DNA of 64,000 nt from Virgibacillus_N oceani_A (lineage in GTDB: Bacteria > Bacillota > Bacilli > Bacillales > Amphibacillaceae): NCBI GenBank assembly GCA_041521345.1, contig JBGOHB010000001.1; one strand, written 5' to 3'. The position numbers were made by a program, and so were the translations under genes. The notes under the pieces are model-generated. The model ran no database searches and had not been told where the DNA came from. It saw only the letters and a list, made by a program, of their open reading frames with translations. Numbering within the stretch: the stretch's first letter is position 1; each line of letters starts with the position of its first letter. Of the stretch, positions 54,522 to 62,752 are shown piece by piece.

Positions 54522-55634
54522 CTATGAAGTCAACCTTTTCCGATGCGCCGATAAATTAACTAAAATTCCGGCTGAAATCAAAGTAAATAGAAGAGATGAA
54601 CCCCCATAACTAATAAACGGGAGTGTAATACCCGTAATTGGCAACATTCCGGAAACGGCACCCAAATTAATGACAGCCTGAAGTATTATTTGAAATGTCA
54701 AACCAATGGCCAACAACTTGGGAAACATGTCGTCCAGTCCTTTTGCAATGGAAACACCACGAAACATTATAAATAAGTACAGAAAAATGATGAAGAACAA
54801 ACCAATAATCCCAGTTTCCTCAAGAATAACCGCCATAATAAAATCCGTATGTGCTTCAGGCAGAAAACCCAATTTTTGCACACTGCTGCCCAACCCGTTT
54901 CCCCAAATTCCACCTGAAGCAATGGCTACATAAGAATTCACCAGTTGATAACCGGAACCTTGAGGATCGTCAAAAACATTTAAAAAAGAGGTCAGCCTCT
55001 CCAAACGGTAAGAGGAGGTATATGCAAAATAGGCAAAAGCCAGAATTGCCCCGCTGCCTAACAGGGTAATATGCAAAGGCCTTGTGCCGGAACAGATCAC
55101 GATAATTCCACAGGCAAGTAAAATCAGCATGGAGGAACCTAAATCAGGCTGCTGCATGATTAATAGAAAAGTAATAGCCAAAACAAGCAATGGCGGTAAA
55201 ACTGCTTTTCCAAAATGATCGATATAGGACTGTTTTTTTGCAAAGATATATGCAAAATAAATAATCATAAATAATTTCACTGCTTCTGCAGGCTGAAAAA
55301 GAAATGAACCTACGGCAATCCATCTTTGGGAATTATTTCGTTCCACGCCAATACTTGGCATCAGTACCATGAGAAGAAAAATGAGGGAAATAATGACAAG
55401 AAAAGGACTTAATTTCCCATACACTTTATAAGGGACAAGCGCTGCAGCAAGGAAAAAAAACAATCCAATAAGCAGCCATTGTAATTGTCTGAAAAAGAAA
55501 TGGCTCCCATTATCATATTCCATGGCTCCCAGTGTATAACTCGCACTGTAAACCATAATAAGGCCAAACGCAGCTAATAAGAGAATGCTTATAATTAAAG
55601 AATGATCCATTCTTTTCAACTTGGTCAAAATCAT
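54522..55634 (-). CDS. SEDS family protein, FtsW-like
   Basis: 370 residues from ATG 55634. Ten helices with SEDS features: MVYSASY near the start, SQRWIAVGSFLFQPAE, LIMQQPDLGSSMLILLA, FLPEAHTDFIMAVILEETG and GMLPITGITLPFISYGGSSLL. SEDS proteins polymerise lipid II glycan chains. It could be FtsW, SpoVE or a second RodA; I favour FtsW-like. The annotated frame opens at 55676 without a clear site, so the start is approximate. Confidence 0.8.
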   Translation of the reverse strand: MILTKLKRMDHSLIISILLLAAFGLIMVYSASYTLGAMEYDNGSHFFFRQLQWLLIGLFFFLAAALVPYKVYGKLSPFLVIISLIFLLMVLMPSIGVERNNSQRWIAVGSFLFQPAEAVKLFMIIYFAYIFAKKQSYIDHFGKAVLPPLLVLAITFLLIMQQPDLGSSMLILLACGIIVICSGTRPLHITLLGSGAILAFAYFAYTSSYRLERLTSFLNVFDDPQGSGYQLVNSYVAIASGGIWGNGLGSSVQKLGFLPEAHTDFIMAVILEETGIIGLFFIIFLYLFIMFRGVSIAKGLDDMFPKLLAIGLTFQIILQAVINLGAVSGMLPITGITLPFISYGGSSLLFTLISAGILVNLSAHRKRLTS

Positions 55635-55697
55635 ATCCTTCACCACTAACTTTTCGTATTGAAAACAGCAACGCATCTCCCTTGCCCAGCCGTAAAA

Positions 55698-56864
55698 TCA
55701 TTCTACCTTCGCATCACCAAACATATAGCGCTTCGTTCTGGCATGGACACTTAGCACCAGACCCAATGCCATCATATTCGTTAATAACGCACTGCCTCCG
55801 TAACTAATAAGCGGCAGTGCAATACCTGTAATCGGCATTAATCCAATAGTCATGGCTATATTTTGAAAAACCTGAAAAGCAATTAACCCCACCGTCCCAA
55901 TACAAATATATACACCAAAAAGGCTGTTTGCATTTACAGCGATCATGATAATCCGATAAATAAGGAGGAAATATAAACTTATTAATATGCTTGCTCCGAT
56001 AAAGCCAAATTCTTCGCCAATCACAGTGAATATAAAGTCGGTGTGAGCTTCCGGAACACGGCCTGACTGAACCTGGACACCTTCATTAAAACCGGTACCT
56101 GACATTTGTCCAGACCCAATTCCCCGTATTGCCTGCTGTAATTGATAGCCATATCCACTGGCATATTCACCCGGACTCAGCCAACCATAAATCCTCCCTA
56201 ATTGATGCGGCTTAAAAATGGAAGTAAATAGGTCATAATTATACTGGTATAAATAGAATAAAAAGAATACAATACTTCCCATTCCACTCATAAGCAAACC
56301 TACCATTTTTATAGATATACTGGAGAAAAGAGTTAAAGTTATGACAGTAGCTGCTATGATTAACGCAGAACCTAGATCAGGCTGGATTAATATTAAAGCA
56401 AAAGGAATCATGGAAAGCAGGATCACTTTTATTGTAGGTGCTATACTGTTTTTAAAAGAACTTCGCATTTGCCCCAGTTTACTTAAAATCACAGCTATAT
56501 AAATAACTAGAAATATTTTCATAAATTCGGATGGCTGCAAATCAAAAAATCCCAGGCTAATCCAACGCTGTGCGTCATTTTTTACCGTCCCGAAAAAATG
56601 AACGAAAATAAGCAGTACAAGTCCAATTCCATATAAGTAAACAGCCCATCGTTTTAACAGTTCGAAATCAAAGTAAGCAACCCCTGCCATAATAAACAGC
56701 CCGACAATATACCATATTATTTGCCTTTTTACAAAATAAAATGAGTCTTCGGTCACATATTGTCCTGAACCGCTATATACAGCAAGCAGACTTATAATAA
56801 ATAACCCCAATAACGTGGATAATAATATATAATCAATCTTCTGTTCACTTTGTTGCTTTTCCAC
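55698..56864 (-). CDS. rodA: SEDS family protein, RodA-like
   Basis: 388 residues from a GTG (56864), behind AAAGGT. The N-terminal AVYSGSGQYV, AQRWISLGFFDLQPSEFMKI, LILIQPDLGSALIIAA, RVPEAHTDFIFTVIGEEFGFIG and GLMPITGIALPLISYGGSALL motifs are present. RodA makes peptidoglycan along the cell cylinder. It precedes the FtsW-like gene and mgtE in the same direction, which suggests a wall/Mg2+ operon. Confidence 0.82.
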   Translation of the reverse strand: MEKQQSEQKIDYILLSTLLGLFIISLLAVYSGSGQYVTEDSFYFVKRQIIWYIVGLFIMAGVAYFDFELLKRWAVYLYGIGLVLLIFVHFFGTVKNDAQRWISLGFFDLQPSEFMKIFLVIYIAVILSKLGQMRSSFKNSIAPTIKVILLSMIPFALILIQPDLGSALIIAATVITLTLFSSISIKMVGLLMSGMGSIVFFLFYLYQYNYDLFTSIFKPHQLGRIYGWLSPGEYASGYGYQLQQAIRGIGSGQMSGTGFNEGVQVQSGRVPEAHTDFIFTVIGEEFGFIGASILISLYFLLIYRIIMIAVNANSLFGVYICIGTVGLIAFQVFQNIAMTIGLMPITGIALPLISYGGSALLTNMMALGLVLSVHARTKRYMFGDAKVE

Positions 56865-57097
56865 ATCGATTTACCTTTCATTTTTTATATTTAAAATTTG
56901 TTTACTGAATAAGAGAGAAAGATGCCCTTATAGGCTTGGATCATAACTTTCTGAAATGGCGATGTTGTTCTACCTGTAAAAAAGTTTCTTTAAGTTATCA
57001 TAACTTCCAATAATCCCTGAAAAAATAAGCTTTTTATCAAAATGGGGCCACACTTATGCAGTGTCTTTAAAGTATATGCTTAATTGTAAAAATCCTA

Positions 57098-57739
57098 CTA
57101 TATTTTTTCTGCAGAAAGTGATTGCAGGACCATTTGGACAACAAGTGCATCATCCAGATAACCAACCGGAAATAAATAATCCGGAACAGCATCCATTGTA
57201 AAAATAAAATAAAGAAGTGCACTTCCCATGAGCGTTAGTTCTTTTTTCGTACCTTTTTTTTGTCGGAATCGTTCAAACATCATTTCAAGGTGCTGAATGA
57301 ACGAACCCTTACCGCCAATATTGTTCAATTTATTTTTGAAATTATTAAAAATGGTTTGCTTGCCTTCATGTGTAAGGCTATAATTCTCATACTCTGCTTT
57401 TCTTTTTTCAATAAGCTTCATTGTAAGCGTTTCATCATACTCAGGAGAACTTTTTAAAAATTCTCGGATTAAATCAACCGGCCCCTGTTCAGCGCCGGGA
57501 ATTTTTGTTTTGATTTCATAACCTGTTGCCTCTAATAGACTGGTAACTGATACATGAAGACTTTCAGCAAATTTATATAAGTGATTTAGATTCGCTTTCC
57601 GTTTGCCATTGACGATTTTTGAAATCGTAGCTGTGTCTATTCCTGTACGTTTGCTTAGCTTCCGCATGGATAATTTATTACTTTCCATTAATTCTGTTAG
57701 TACTTTACGTAAATTCTCGTAATTGTAAATAGTAATCAC
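57098..57739 (-). CDS. XRE helix-turn-helix fused to a DUF1232 membrane domain
   Basis: 213 residues (the track-start GTG at 57739 lies inside AGGTGAT, so an ATT at 57730 is an alternative). Residues 9-65 are an XRE helix-turn-helix (SMRKLSKRTGIDTATISKIVNGKRKANLNHL). After a helical linker the end (FTMDAVPDYLFPVGYLDDALVV) is DUF1232/YkvA-like, a membrane-associated domain. Such fusions in Bacillaceae are unstudied. A palindrome overlaps its own predicted -35 element. Confidence 0.75.
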   Translation of the reverse strand: MITIYNYENLRKVLTELMESNKLSMRKLSKRTGIDTATISKIVNGKRKANLNHLYKFAESLHVSVTSLLEATGYEIKTKIPGAEQGPVDLIREFLKSSPEYDETLTMKLIEKRKAEYENYSLTHEGKQTIFNNFKNKLNNIGGKGSFIQHLEMMFERFRQKKGTKKELTLMGSALLYFIFTMDAVPDYLFPVGYLDDALVVQMVLQSLSAEKI

Positions 57740-57777
57740 CTGTTTCTAAAATAGGCATTTCTCTTCGACTAGTTAAA

Positions 57778-57806
57778 AATATACAGATGCGTTGACATAT
57801 TGTCAA
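57778..57806 (-). promoter_or_regulatory. Sigma-A promoter with operator-like palindrome over the -35
   Basis: Minus strand TTGACA (57806-57801), 17-nt spacer, TATATT (57783-57778). TTGACATATTGTCAA (57792-57806) is a perfect inverted repeat covering the -35. Autoregulation by the XRE protein is plausible. Confidence 0.55.
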
Positions 57807-58044
57807 CAGAATTCAATGCCTTGAATAATTCGTTTAACAGATTAAATATGGATAAAGCTTATCATAATCTTTTAAAGCGAGTTGAAGATAGTTTTCTTAA
57901 GCGTATATCCGTCTGCCATGTTACGCCACTCACAAGGTGTTGCCCAATACTTTTGTGTCTTCACCCACTAACCTTCAGCATTTTTGTATTTATTTCAGCT
58001 TTTATAGATTCTCCCATTATCTCATGTTATACTGTTAACTCAAT
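57807..58044. other. Gap without a supported gene
   Basis: No open frame with a ribosome site. Region between the divergent XRE and PAP2 genes, presumably holding the PAP2 promoter. Confidence 0.3.
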
Positions 58045-58065
58045 ATGAGAGAAAGTGAGAATCAC

Positions 58066-58725
58066 ATGAAATTTACAACATCGAAACAAATCACAATCAT
58101 TTTAATTAGTATATTTTTATTCCTATTCCTTTCTATCTTCAGAGATGATTTAGTGTGTTTGGATGAGACCATATATGCTTGGCTGACCGCTCACCAATCA
58201 CCAATGATATTTTCCATCATGAAGAGATTTACGAATATCGGCTCCGGTGAGATGATTTTATTTGTTGCCTTGATCATTGCTGTCATTTTAAGCATCAAGC
58301 GATTATGGATGTATGTAACCTTTATACTCGTCGTTACATTCGGTGGCATGTTTATCAATTTATTGTTAAAGATGACATTCCAACGCGGAAGACCTGGTGA
58401 GGCAAGAGAACTGGAAGTGTTCGGATATTCACTTGATATAACTTCCTACAGTTTTCCAAGCGGACATACGATGCGCATTGTTCTTTTATTCTTGGTTTTC
58501 ATCCTGCTCTGCCATCGGTTTATGAAGCATGGAACTTTGAAAGTAATCAGCATTTCCGTACTCACAGGCATACCTGTCCTTGTAGCCATAAGCCGAATTA
58601 TGATTGGCGCTCATTTCTTCACGGATATTTTGGCGGCAATATTTATTTCGATCGTTTGGTTCCAGCTTTGCTATTTGCTTTTTACCAAAAAATTCAGGTT
58701 TGACAAAGGGACAGGTTTCCATTAG
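58066..58725 (+). CDS. PAP2 family phosphatase
   Basis: 219 residues from ATG 58066, with AAAGTGAG upstream; an ATG at 58045 has no site. Six helices with the PAP2 motifs KMTFQRGRPGEAR, SYSFPSGHTMR and SRIMIGAHFFTDIL. It removes phosphate from lipid substrates such as undecaprenyl or phosphatidylglycerol phosphate in the membrane. The arrangement matches bacterial PgpB/BcrC-like enzymes. Confidence 0.88.
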   Translation: MKFTTSKQITIILISIFLFLFLSIFRDDLVCLDETIYAWLTAHQSPMIFSIMKRFTNIGSGEMILFVALIIAVILSIKRLWMYVTFILVVTFGGMFINLLLKMTFQRGRPGEARELEVFGYSLDITSYSFPSGHTMRIVLLFLVFILLCHRFMKHGTLKVISISVLTGIPVLVAISRIMIGAHFFTDILAAIFISIVWFQLCYLLFTKKFRFDKGTGFH

Positions 58726-58747
58726 AGTATTATTTGTCAATTAAATA

Positions 58748-58895
58748 CTTCGTTAGGTGAGGCTCCTGTGCGGAGATATGCTGCTGCCCAAAAACGTCCA
58801 AAGACGCCAATGGGTCAACAGAAACCATCGACATAAGGTGGTTTTTAATGCAGCTGGATCATAATCCTATGCCGCACAGTGTTAAAGCTCTACGA
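58748..58895 (+). ncRNA. M-box Mg2+ riboswitch (ykoK leader)
   Basis: The conserved M-box blocks appear in order: CTTCGTTAGGTGAGGCTCCT, GCTGCTGCCCAAAAACGTCC, AAAGACGCCAATGGGTCAAC, ATAAGGTGGTTTTTAATG, CAGCTGGATCATAATCCTAT, and GTGTTAAAGCTCTACGA. This is the full signature of the magnesium-sensing aptamer. It precedes mgtE copy 2 and a terminator. Confidence 0.95.
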
Positions 58896-58963
58896 ATGGA
58901 GGAAGCATAGTTAGTTTATGTTGAAAACTTTTTGCGTACACATTTATTTTTAAAATTAATGTT

Positions 58964-58998
58964 ACACCTTCCATTTGTGGGAGGTGTTTCTTTATTTT
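58964..58998 (+). terminator. Terminator of the M-box expression platform
   Basis: ACACCTTCC (58964-58972) and GGGAGGTGT (58979-58987) arms, then TTCTTTATTTT. High Mg2+ should favour it. Confidence 0.7.
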
Positions 58999-59015
58999 GA
59001 ATAAAGGGAGTGAGA

Positions 59016-59111
59016 ATGACTATGGATCATTATACTGAACCCGATTCATCTTGTATAAAGTATTCATTTAAAAAAATAATAAGATCATCGAGGGTCATTC
59101 TCCTTTCCTAA
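59016..59111 (+). CDS. Leader ORF (31 aa) between M-box and mgtE
   Basis: ATG 59016 lies 5 bases after GGGAG. The frame ends with TAA at 59109-59111 after 31 codons (starts MTMDHYTEPDSSC, ends RSSRVILLS). Its last codons lie on the 5' arm of a long-range stem (59090-59100). It may act as a regulatory upstream ORF rather than as a protein. Confidence 0.45.
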   Translation: MTMDHYTEPDSSCIKYSFKKIIRSSRVILLS

Positions 59112-59201
59112 TGATTAGAAATCTGGCATTCCCAAGACCTTGGTCGAATGTCCTGACCGCACTTATGCAGACCTGTCTGCTCATGGAAAAAGAATGCCCT
59201 C
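59090..59201 (+). promoter_or_regulatory. Second structured leader element before mgtE
   Basis: GAGGGTCATTC (59090-59100) can pair with GAATGCCCTC (59192-59201), which directly precedes the mgtE ribosome site. A competing hairpin pairs GGCATTCC (59125-59132) with GAATGTCC (59146-59153), and GGCATTC could instead pair perfectly with GAATGCC (59192-59198). Alternative structures are therefore possible. Function is inference. Confidence 0.4.
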
Positions 59202-59219
59202 AATCCAGGAGGCAGTAAC

Positions 59220-60584
59220 ATGGTTAAATTAGATGCAAAAGACCGTGAACAATATGCACAGCACATTATACACGCTGTACAACAAGAAGATTATATTCAA
59301 TTTCGCAGGTATTTCCTGGAATTACACCCAACGGATCAGATTGAAATTTTTAATTCGTTTACGAAAAAACAGCGAGAAGCAATCTATCATTATTTATCTC
59401 CTGATGAGTTTTCGGAAATTTTCGAGCGGCTGGAATTTGAAAAACAGCAGGAAATTATTCTTGAGCTAAATGAACAGTATTCATCAGAAATGTTTAACGT
59501 CATGCCTGCAGATAACGCAGCATATTTTTTGCAGGAAATTCCAGGTGACAAAGCAATTGAAATTTTAGATAAAATGGATCCAGTGGAAGCCTCGGAAGTA
59601 AAAGAATTACTGTCTTACCCGGCTGAAACAGCTGGTGCCATTATGACGAAGGAAGTTTATCGAATTTCTTCTTCTGATACCGCATCCAGTGTTATTGAAA
59701 AATTAAGAAAGGAACCACCGGATGCAGAAACAATTTATTATCTTTATGTCGTGGATGAGCATGAAAAACTAGTGGGCGTGCTCTCTTTGAGAGAACTCAT
59801 CACTGCAAACGAAACTAAATGCATTGAAGATATCATGAGTACCCGAGTCGTTTCCGTAGATGTGCAGATGGATCAGGAAGATGTCGCTTTGCTCATGCAT
59901 AAGTATGATTTCCTGGCTATGCCGGTTGTCTCTAAAAATCAAACATTGCTCGGGATTATTACCGTGGATGATGTCATGGATGTCATGGAAGAGGAAGCAA
60001 CAGAGGATTTTGGTGAAATATCAGCTGCAAAAGGGGCAACGGATGTGAGTGTCAGTGCCTTTGCTGCTGCCAAAAAGCGTGTACCATGGATTATTATGCT
60101 AATGCTTTTTGGGCTCGTAACAGCAGAGGTGATTGGTTTTTTTGAAGAAACACTGGAAGCAATCGTCTTACTGGCAGCTTTCATTCCACTGATTATGGAC
60201 GCTGCCGGAAATGTGGGAACACAGTCCCTGGCAGTTGCTGTTCGCGGTTTAGCTCTTGGGACGATACAAAAAGGCAGTTTAGGCAGAATGGTAAGAAGAG
60301 AATTTGCTACTGGTTTGATGCTCGGTCTCACCTGTATGATCGTTCTCGGTATTACCATAAACTTAATTTACCAGGGCAATGCGATGCTCGCCTTTATTGT
60401 CGGTATTTCCATTTTTATTACGTTAAGTATTTCAACCATTATCGGAGCGACTGTGCCACTGGTGATCAATAAATTAAAACTGGATCCGGCCATTGCTTCC
60501 GGACCGTTCATTACGACGATAAACGATATTATTGGATTGCTTATCTATTTTTCCATCGCCACAACATTAATTGATTATTTATAA
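59220..60584 (+). CDS. mgtE: MgtE magnesium transporter, copy 2
   Basis: 454 residues, starting behind AGGAGG. N-terminal superhelix, CBS pair (TKEVYRISSSDTASSVIEKL and the ASTRVVSVDVQMDQED region) and five-helix pore with AAGNVGTQSLAVAVRG and PAIASGPFITTINDIIGLL. Its leader has an M-box plus a terminator, so it should be made when Mg2+ is scarce. It is about 35-40% similar to copy 1 and thus an old paralogue. Confidence 0.92.
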   Translation: MVKLDAKDREQYAQHIIHAVQQEDYIQFRRYFLELHPTDQIEIFNSFTKKQREAIYHYLSPDEFSEIFERLEFEKQQEIILELNEQYSSEMFNVMPADNAAYFLQEIPGDKAIEILDKMDPVEASEVKELLSYPAETAGAIMTKEVYRISSSDTASSVIEKLRKEPPDAETIYYLYVVDEHEKLVGVLSLRELITANETKCIEDIMSTRVVSVDVQMDQEDVALLMHKYDFLAMPVVSKNQTLLGIITVDDVMDVMEEEATEDFGEISAAKGATDVSVSAFAAAKKRVPWIIMLMLFGLVTAEVIGFFEETLEAIVLLAAFIPLIMDAAGNVGTQSLAVAVRGLALGTIQKGSLGRMVRREFATGLMLGLTCMIVLGITINLIYQGNAMLAFIVGISIFITLSISTIIGATVPLVINKLKLDPAIASGPFITTINDIIGLLIYFSIATTLIDYL

Positions 60585-60655
60585 GAGGTTACGTCTTTTA
60601 ACAGATAAGTTTGAGACTATACTAGAATGTAGCAAATGATGGTTGAGGGATTAAA

Positions 60656-61795
60656 TTGAAATTTAGACTAAATAAATTAAAACGCAACACACACAAACAA
60701 CTTATTTTATACAGCATATTAGTACTCTGTTTTACCATATCTCTTTTCTTTGTTCATAACAATTATTCATTCTATGAACGCACCATAGCCAACGTTATTG
60801 AAACGAGTCTGGAAGATAGTGAGGAAATGGTTGATAGAAATAATAATGAAGATGCCCTATTTATCCAGCATATCGTGGGGGAAATTAAAAACGGGGATGA
60901 AAAAGGGGAGCTCGTCCATCTGACGAATGAATACTCTTTATCCGGCGCCTATGATCAGGAATACCATGTTGGAAATGATTTATTTGTAGCTATTGATGAG
61001 AGTACAGAGAGGGATTCAGAATTAACCGGTGCCGTCCTTGATGTAAAACGAGATAAATACCTTGTCATTGTTGCATGGATTTTTATCTTTACTTTATTAA
61101 TCGTTGGAAAGAAACAGGGACTTTATTCCATTATAAGTTTGGCAGTGAATGTTGCTTTAATTTCCTATGCGCTGGATGTTTATATTCATACATCCAACAT
61201 AAGTCTGTTGTGGATATGCGGGATCAGTGCCGTTTTATTTACGGTTATAACCCTGTTGCTCGTAAACGGCTTTAATGAAAAAACCTATGCAGCCATCGTG
61301 GCAACAATTTTGGGAACTTTCCTATCACTGTTCATCACCTATGTTGTTATGTTTTTAACTTCCGGAAGTGGCCTGCGTTATGAGGAAATGGGCTTTCTGA
61401 CCCGTCCTCCCGAAATAGTGTTTATGGCAGGACTTTTAATCGGTGCTTTGGGAGCAGTGATGGATGTAGCCGTTACCATGTCTACTTCTGTCTTCAGCTT
61501 ATATGAAAAAAACAACAGAATATCTAACAAGGCGCTTAAAAAATCCGGGCTGGAAATCGGCAAAGACATTATGGGTACAATGACAAATATTTTGTTCTTT
61601 GCCTATATCGGCGGTTCCATTCCGGCACTTATTTTGTATTTGAAAAATGGCTCGTTGTTGACATTTACTTTTTCCATTAACCTTTCCCTGGAATTGACCA
61701 GGGCACTGGCAGGTGGTATCGGTATCGTATTAACCATTCCAATCGGGTTATATACGGCATTAATATTCGTTAACCGAAAGAGGAAGAGATCATGA
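60656..61795 (+). CDS. YibE/F-like membrane protein, part 1
   Basis: 379 residues from a TTG behind GAGGG. An N-terminal anchor is followed by an outside domain of about 90 residues, then seven helices (LVIVAWIFIFTLLIVGKKQG and so on) with the YibE/F segment FMAGLLIGALGAVMDVAVTMSTSV and DIMGTMTNILFFAYIGGSIP. The family is of unknown function. It overlaps the next gene by 4 bases (ATGA). Confidence 0.82.
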   Translation: MKFRLNKLKRNTHKQLILYSILVLCFTISLFFVHNNYSFYERTIANVIETSLEDSEEMVDRNNNEDALFIQHIVGEIKNGDEKGELVHLTNEYSLSGAYDQEYHVGNDLFVAIDESTERDSELTGAVLDVKRDKYLVIVAWIFIFTLLIVGKKQGLYSIISLAVNVALISYALDVYIHTSNISLLWICGISAVLFTVITLLLVNGFNEKTYAAIVATILGTFLSLFITYVVMFLTSGSGLRYEEMGFLTRPPEIVFMAGLLIGALGAVMDVAVTMSTSVFSLYEKNNRISNKALKKSGLEIGKDIMGTMTNILFFAYIGGSIPALILYLKNGSLLTFTFSINLSLELTRALAGGIGIVLTIPIGLYTALIFVNRKRKRS

Positions 61796-62562
61796 ATACA
61801 TTGGCATGGTTGGCAGTCATTTTATTAGTTTTAATGGTGCTTATTGGTGGAAGGAAAGGCTTAAGGTCATTTATTGCTTTAGTCCTGAATTTCGGTGTGA
61901 TCATTATTTCTATTTTTGTTATGCTCGACCCAACCGGTGATCCGGTGATCGTCACCATTATTGGAAGTACAGTAATAAGTGCGATTACGCTTTTTTATAT
62001 AAACGAAGTGAACAGTACAACGAAAACAGCATTTATTTCTACGGTGATCACGATCGTTATTTTGATCTTTTTTATTGTGATTATGACAGATGCCGCAATG
62101 ATTCAGGGGTTTAGTGAAGAGGAGATAGGAGAACTTCAACCGTTTTCCTTATATATCGGCGTGGATTTTGTCAGGATCGGTGCTTCCATGATTATTATTA
62201 GTGCAATCGGTGCTATTACAGATATCGCTATGTCGGTTGCCTCACCCATGCGTGAAATTTTTAATCATAACCAATCGATCAGTAGAAAAGAGTTATTCGG
62301 CTGGGGATTAACGATTGGCAGAGATATCCTGGGCTCCAATTCGAACACTTTATTTTTCGCCTTTTTTGGAGGCTATCTGGCATTGCTGATCTGGTTTAAA
62401 GATCTATCCTATTCACTTGGAGAAATTGTAAATTCAAAAGTATTCAGTGCTGAAATGATCACAATCCTTTGTGCAGGAATTGGTATCGCCCTGGCTATTC
62501 CCATTACTTCCTGGATTACGGCATATTTTTTAGTGAAAACAAGGGAAAAGGAAACTGACTGA
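61792..62562 (+). CDS. YibE/F-like membrane protein, part 2
   Basis: 256 residues with about seven helices and the same YibE/F motif (IIISAIGAITDIAMSVASP, then IGRDILGSNSNTLFFAFFGGYLALL). It lacks the outside domain of the upstream gene. The tandem arrangement and translational overlap suggest that the two form a hetero-oligomer. Substrate or function is unknown. Confidence 0.82.
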   Translation: MNTLAWLAVILLVLMVLIGGRKGLRSFIALVLNFGVIIISIFVMLDPTGDPVIVTIIGSTVISAITLFYINEVNSTTKTAFISTVITIVILIFFIVIMTDAAMIQGFSEEEIGELQPFSLYIGVDFVRIGASMIIISAIGAITDIAMSVASPMREIFNHNQSISRKELFGWGLTIGRDILGSNSNTLFFAFFGGYLALLIWFKDLSYSLGEIVNSKVFSAEMITILCAGIGIALAIPITSWITAYFLVKTREKETD

Positions 62563-62752
62563 CCAAATAAACTCACACAGATACTTAATGGGAAAAGGGA
62601 CGCCCATTATTTGAGATGCCATACAATCTTTTTCAATATTGATGTTATAAATTTCGTTTTTTCCTCAATAAGTTGATGTTTATAATATGTTTATTCACAT
62701 AACAGTTGGAAACAATAAATCCATAGTAATTTAAATTAAAGGAGAACGAAAA

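Noticed and set aside
56992..57006. Palindrome AAGTTATCATAACTT upstream of rodA
   Set aside because: Perfect but AT-rich and isolated; no link to a promoter could be shown.
57800..58048. 82-codon plus-strand frame
   Set aside because: No ribosome site, lies between divergent promoters.
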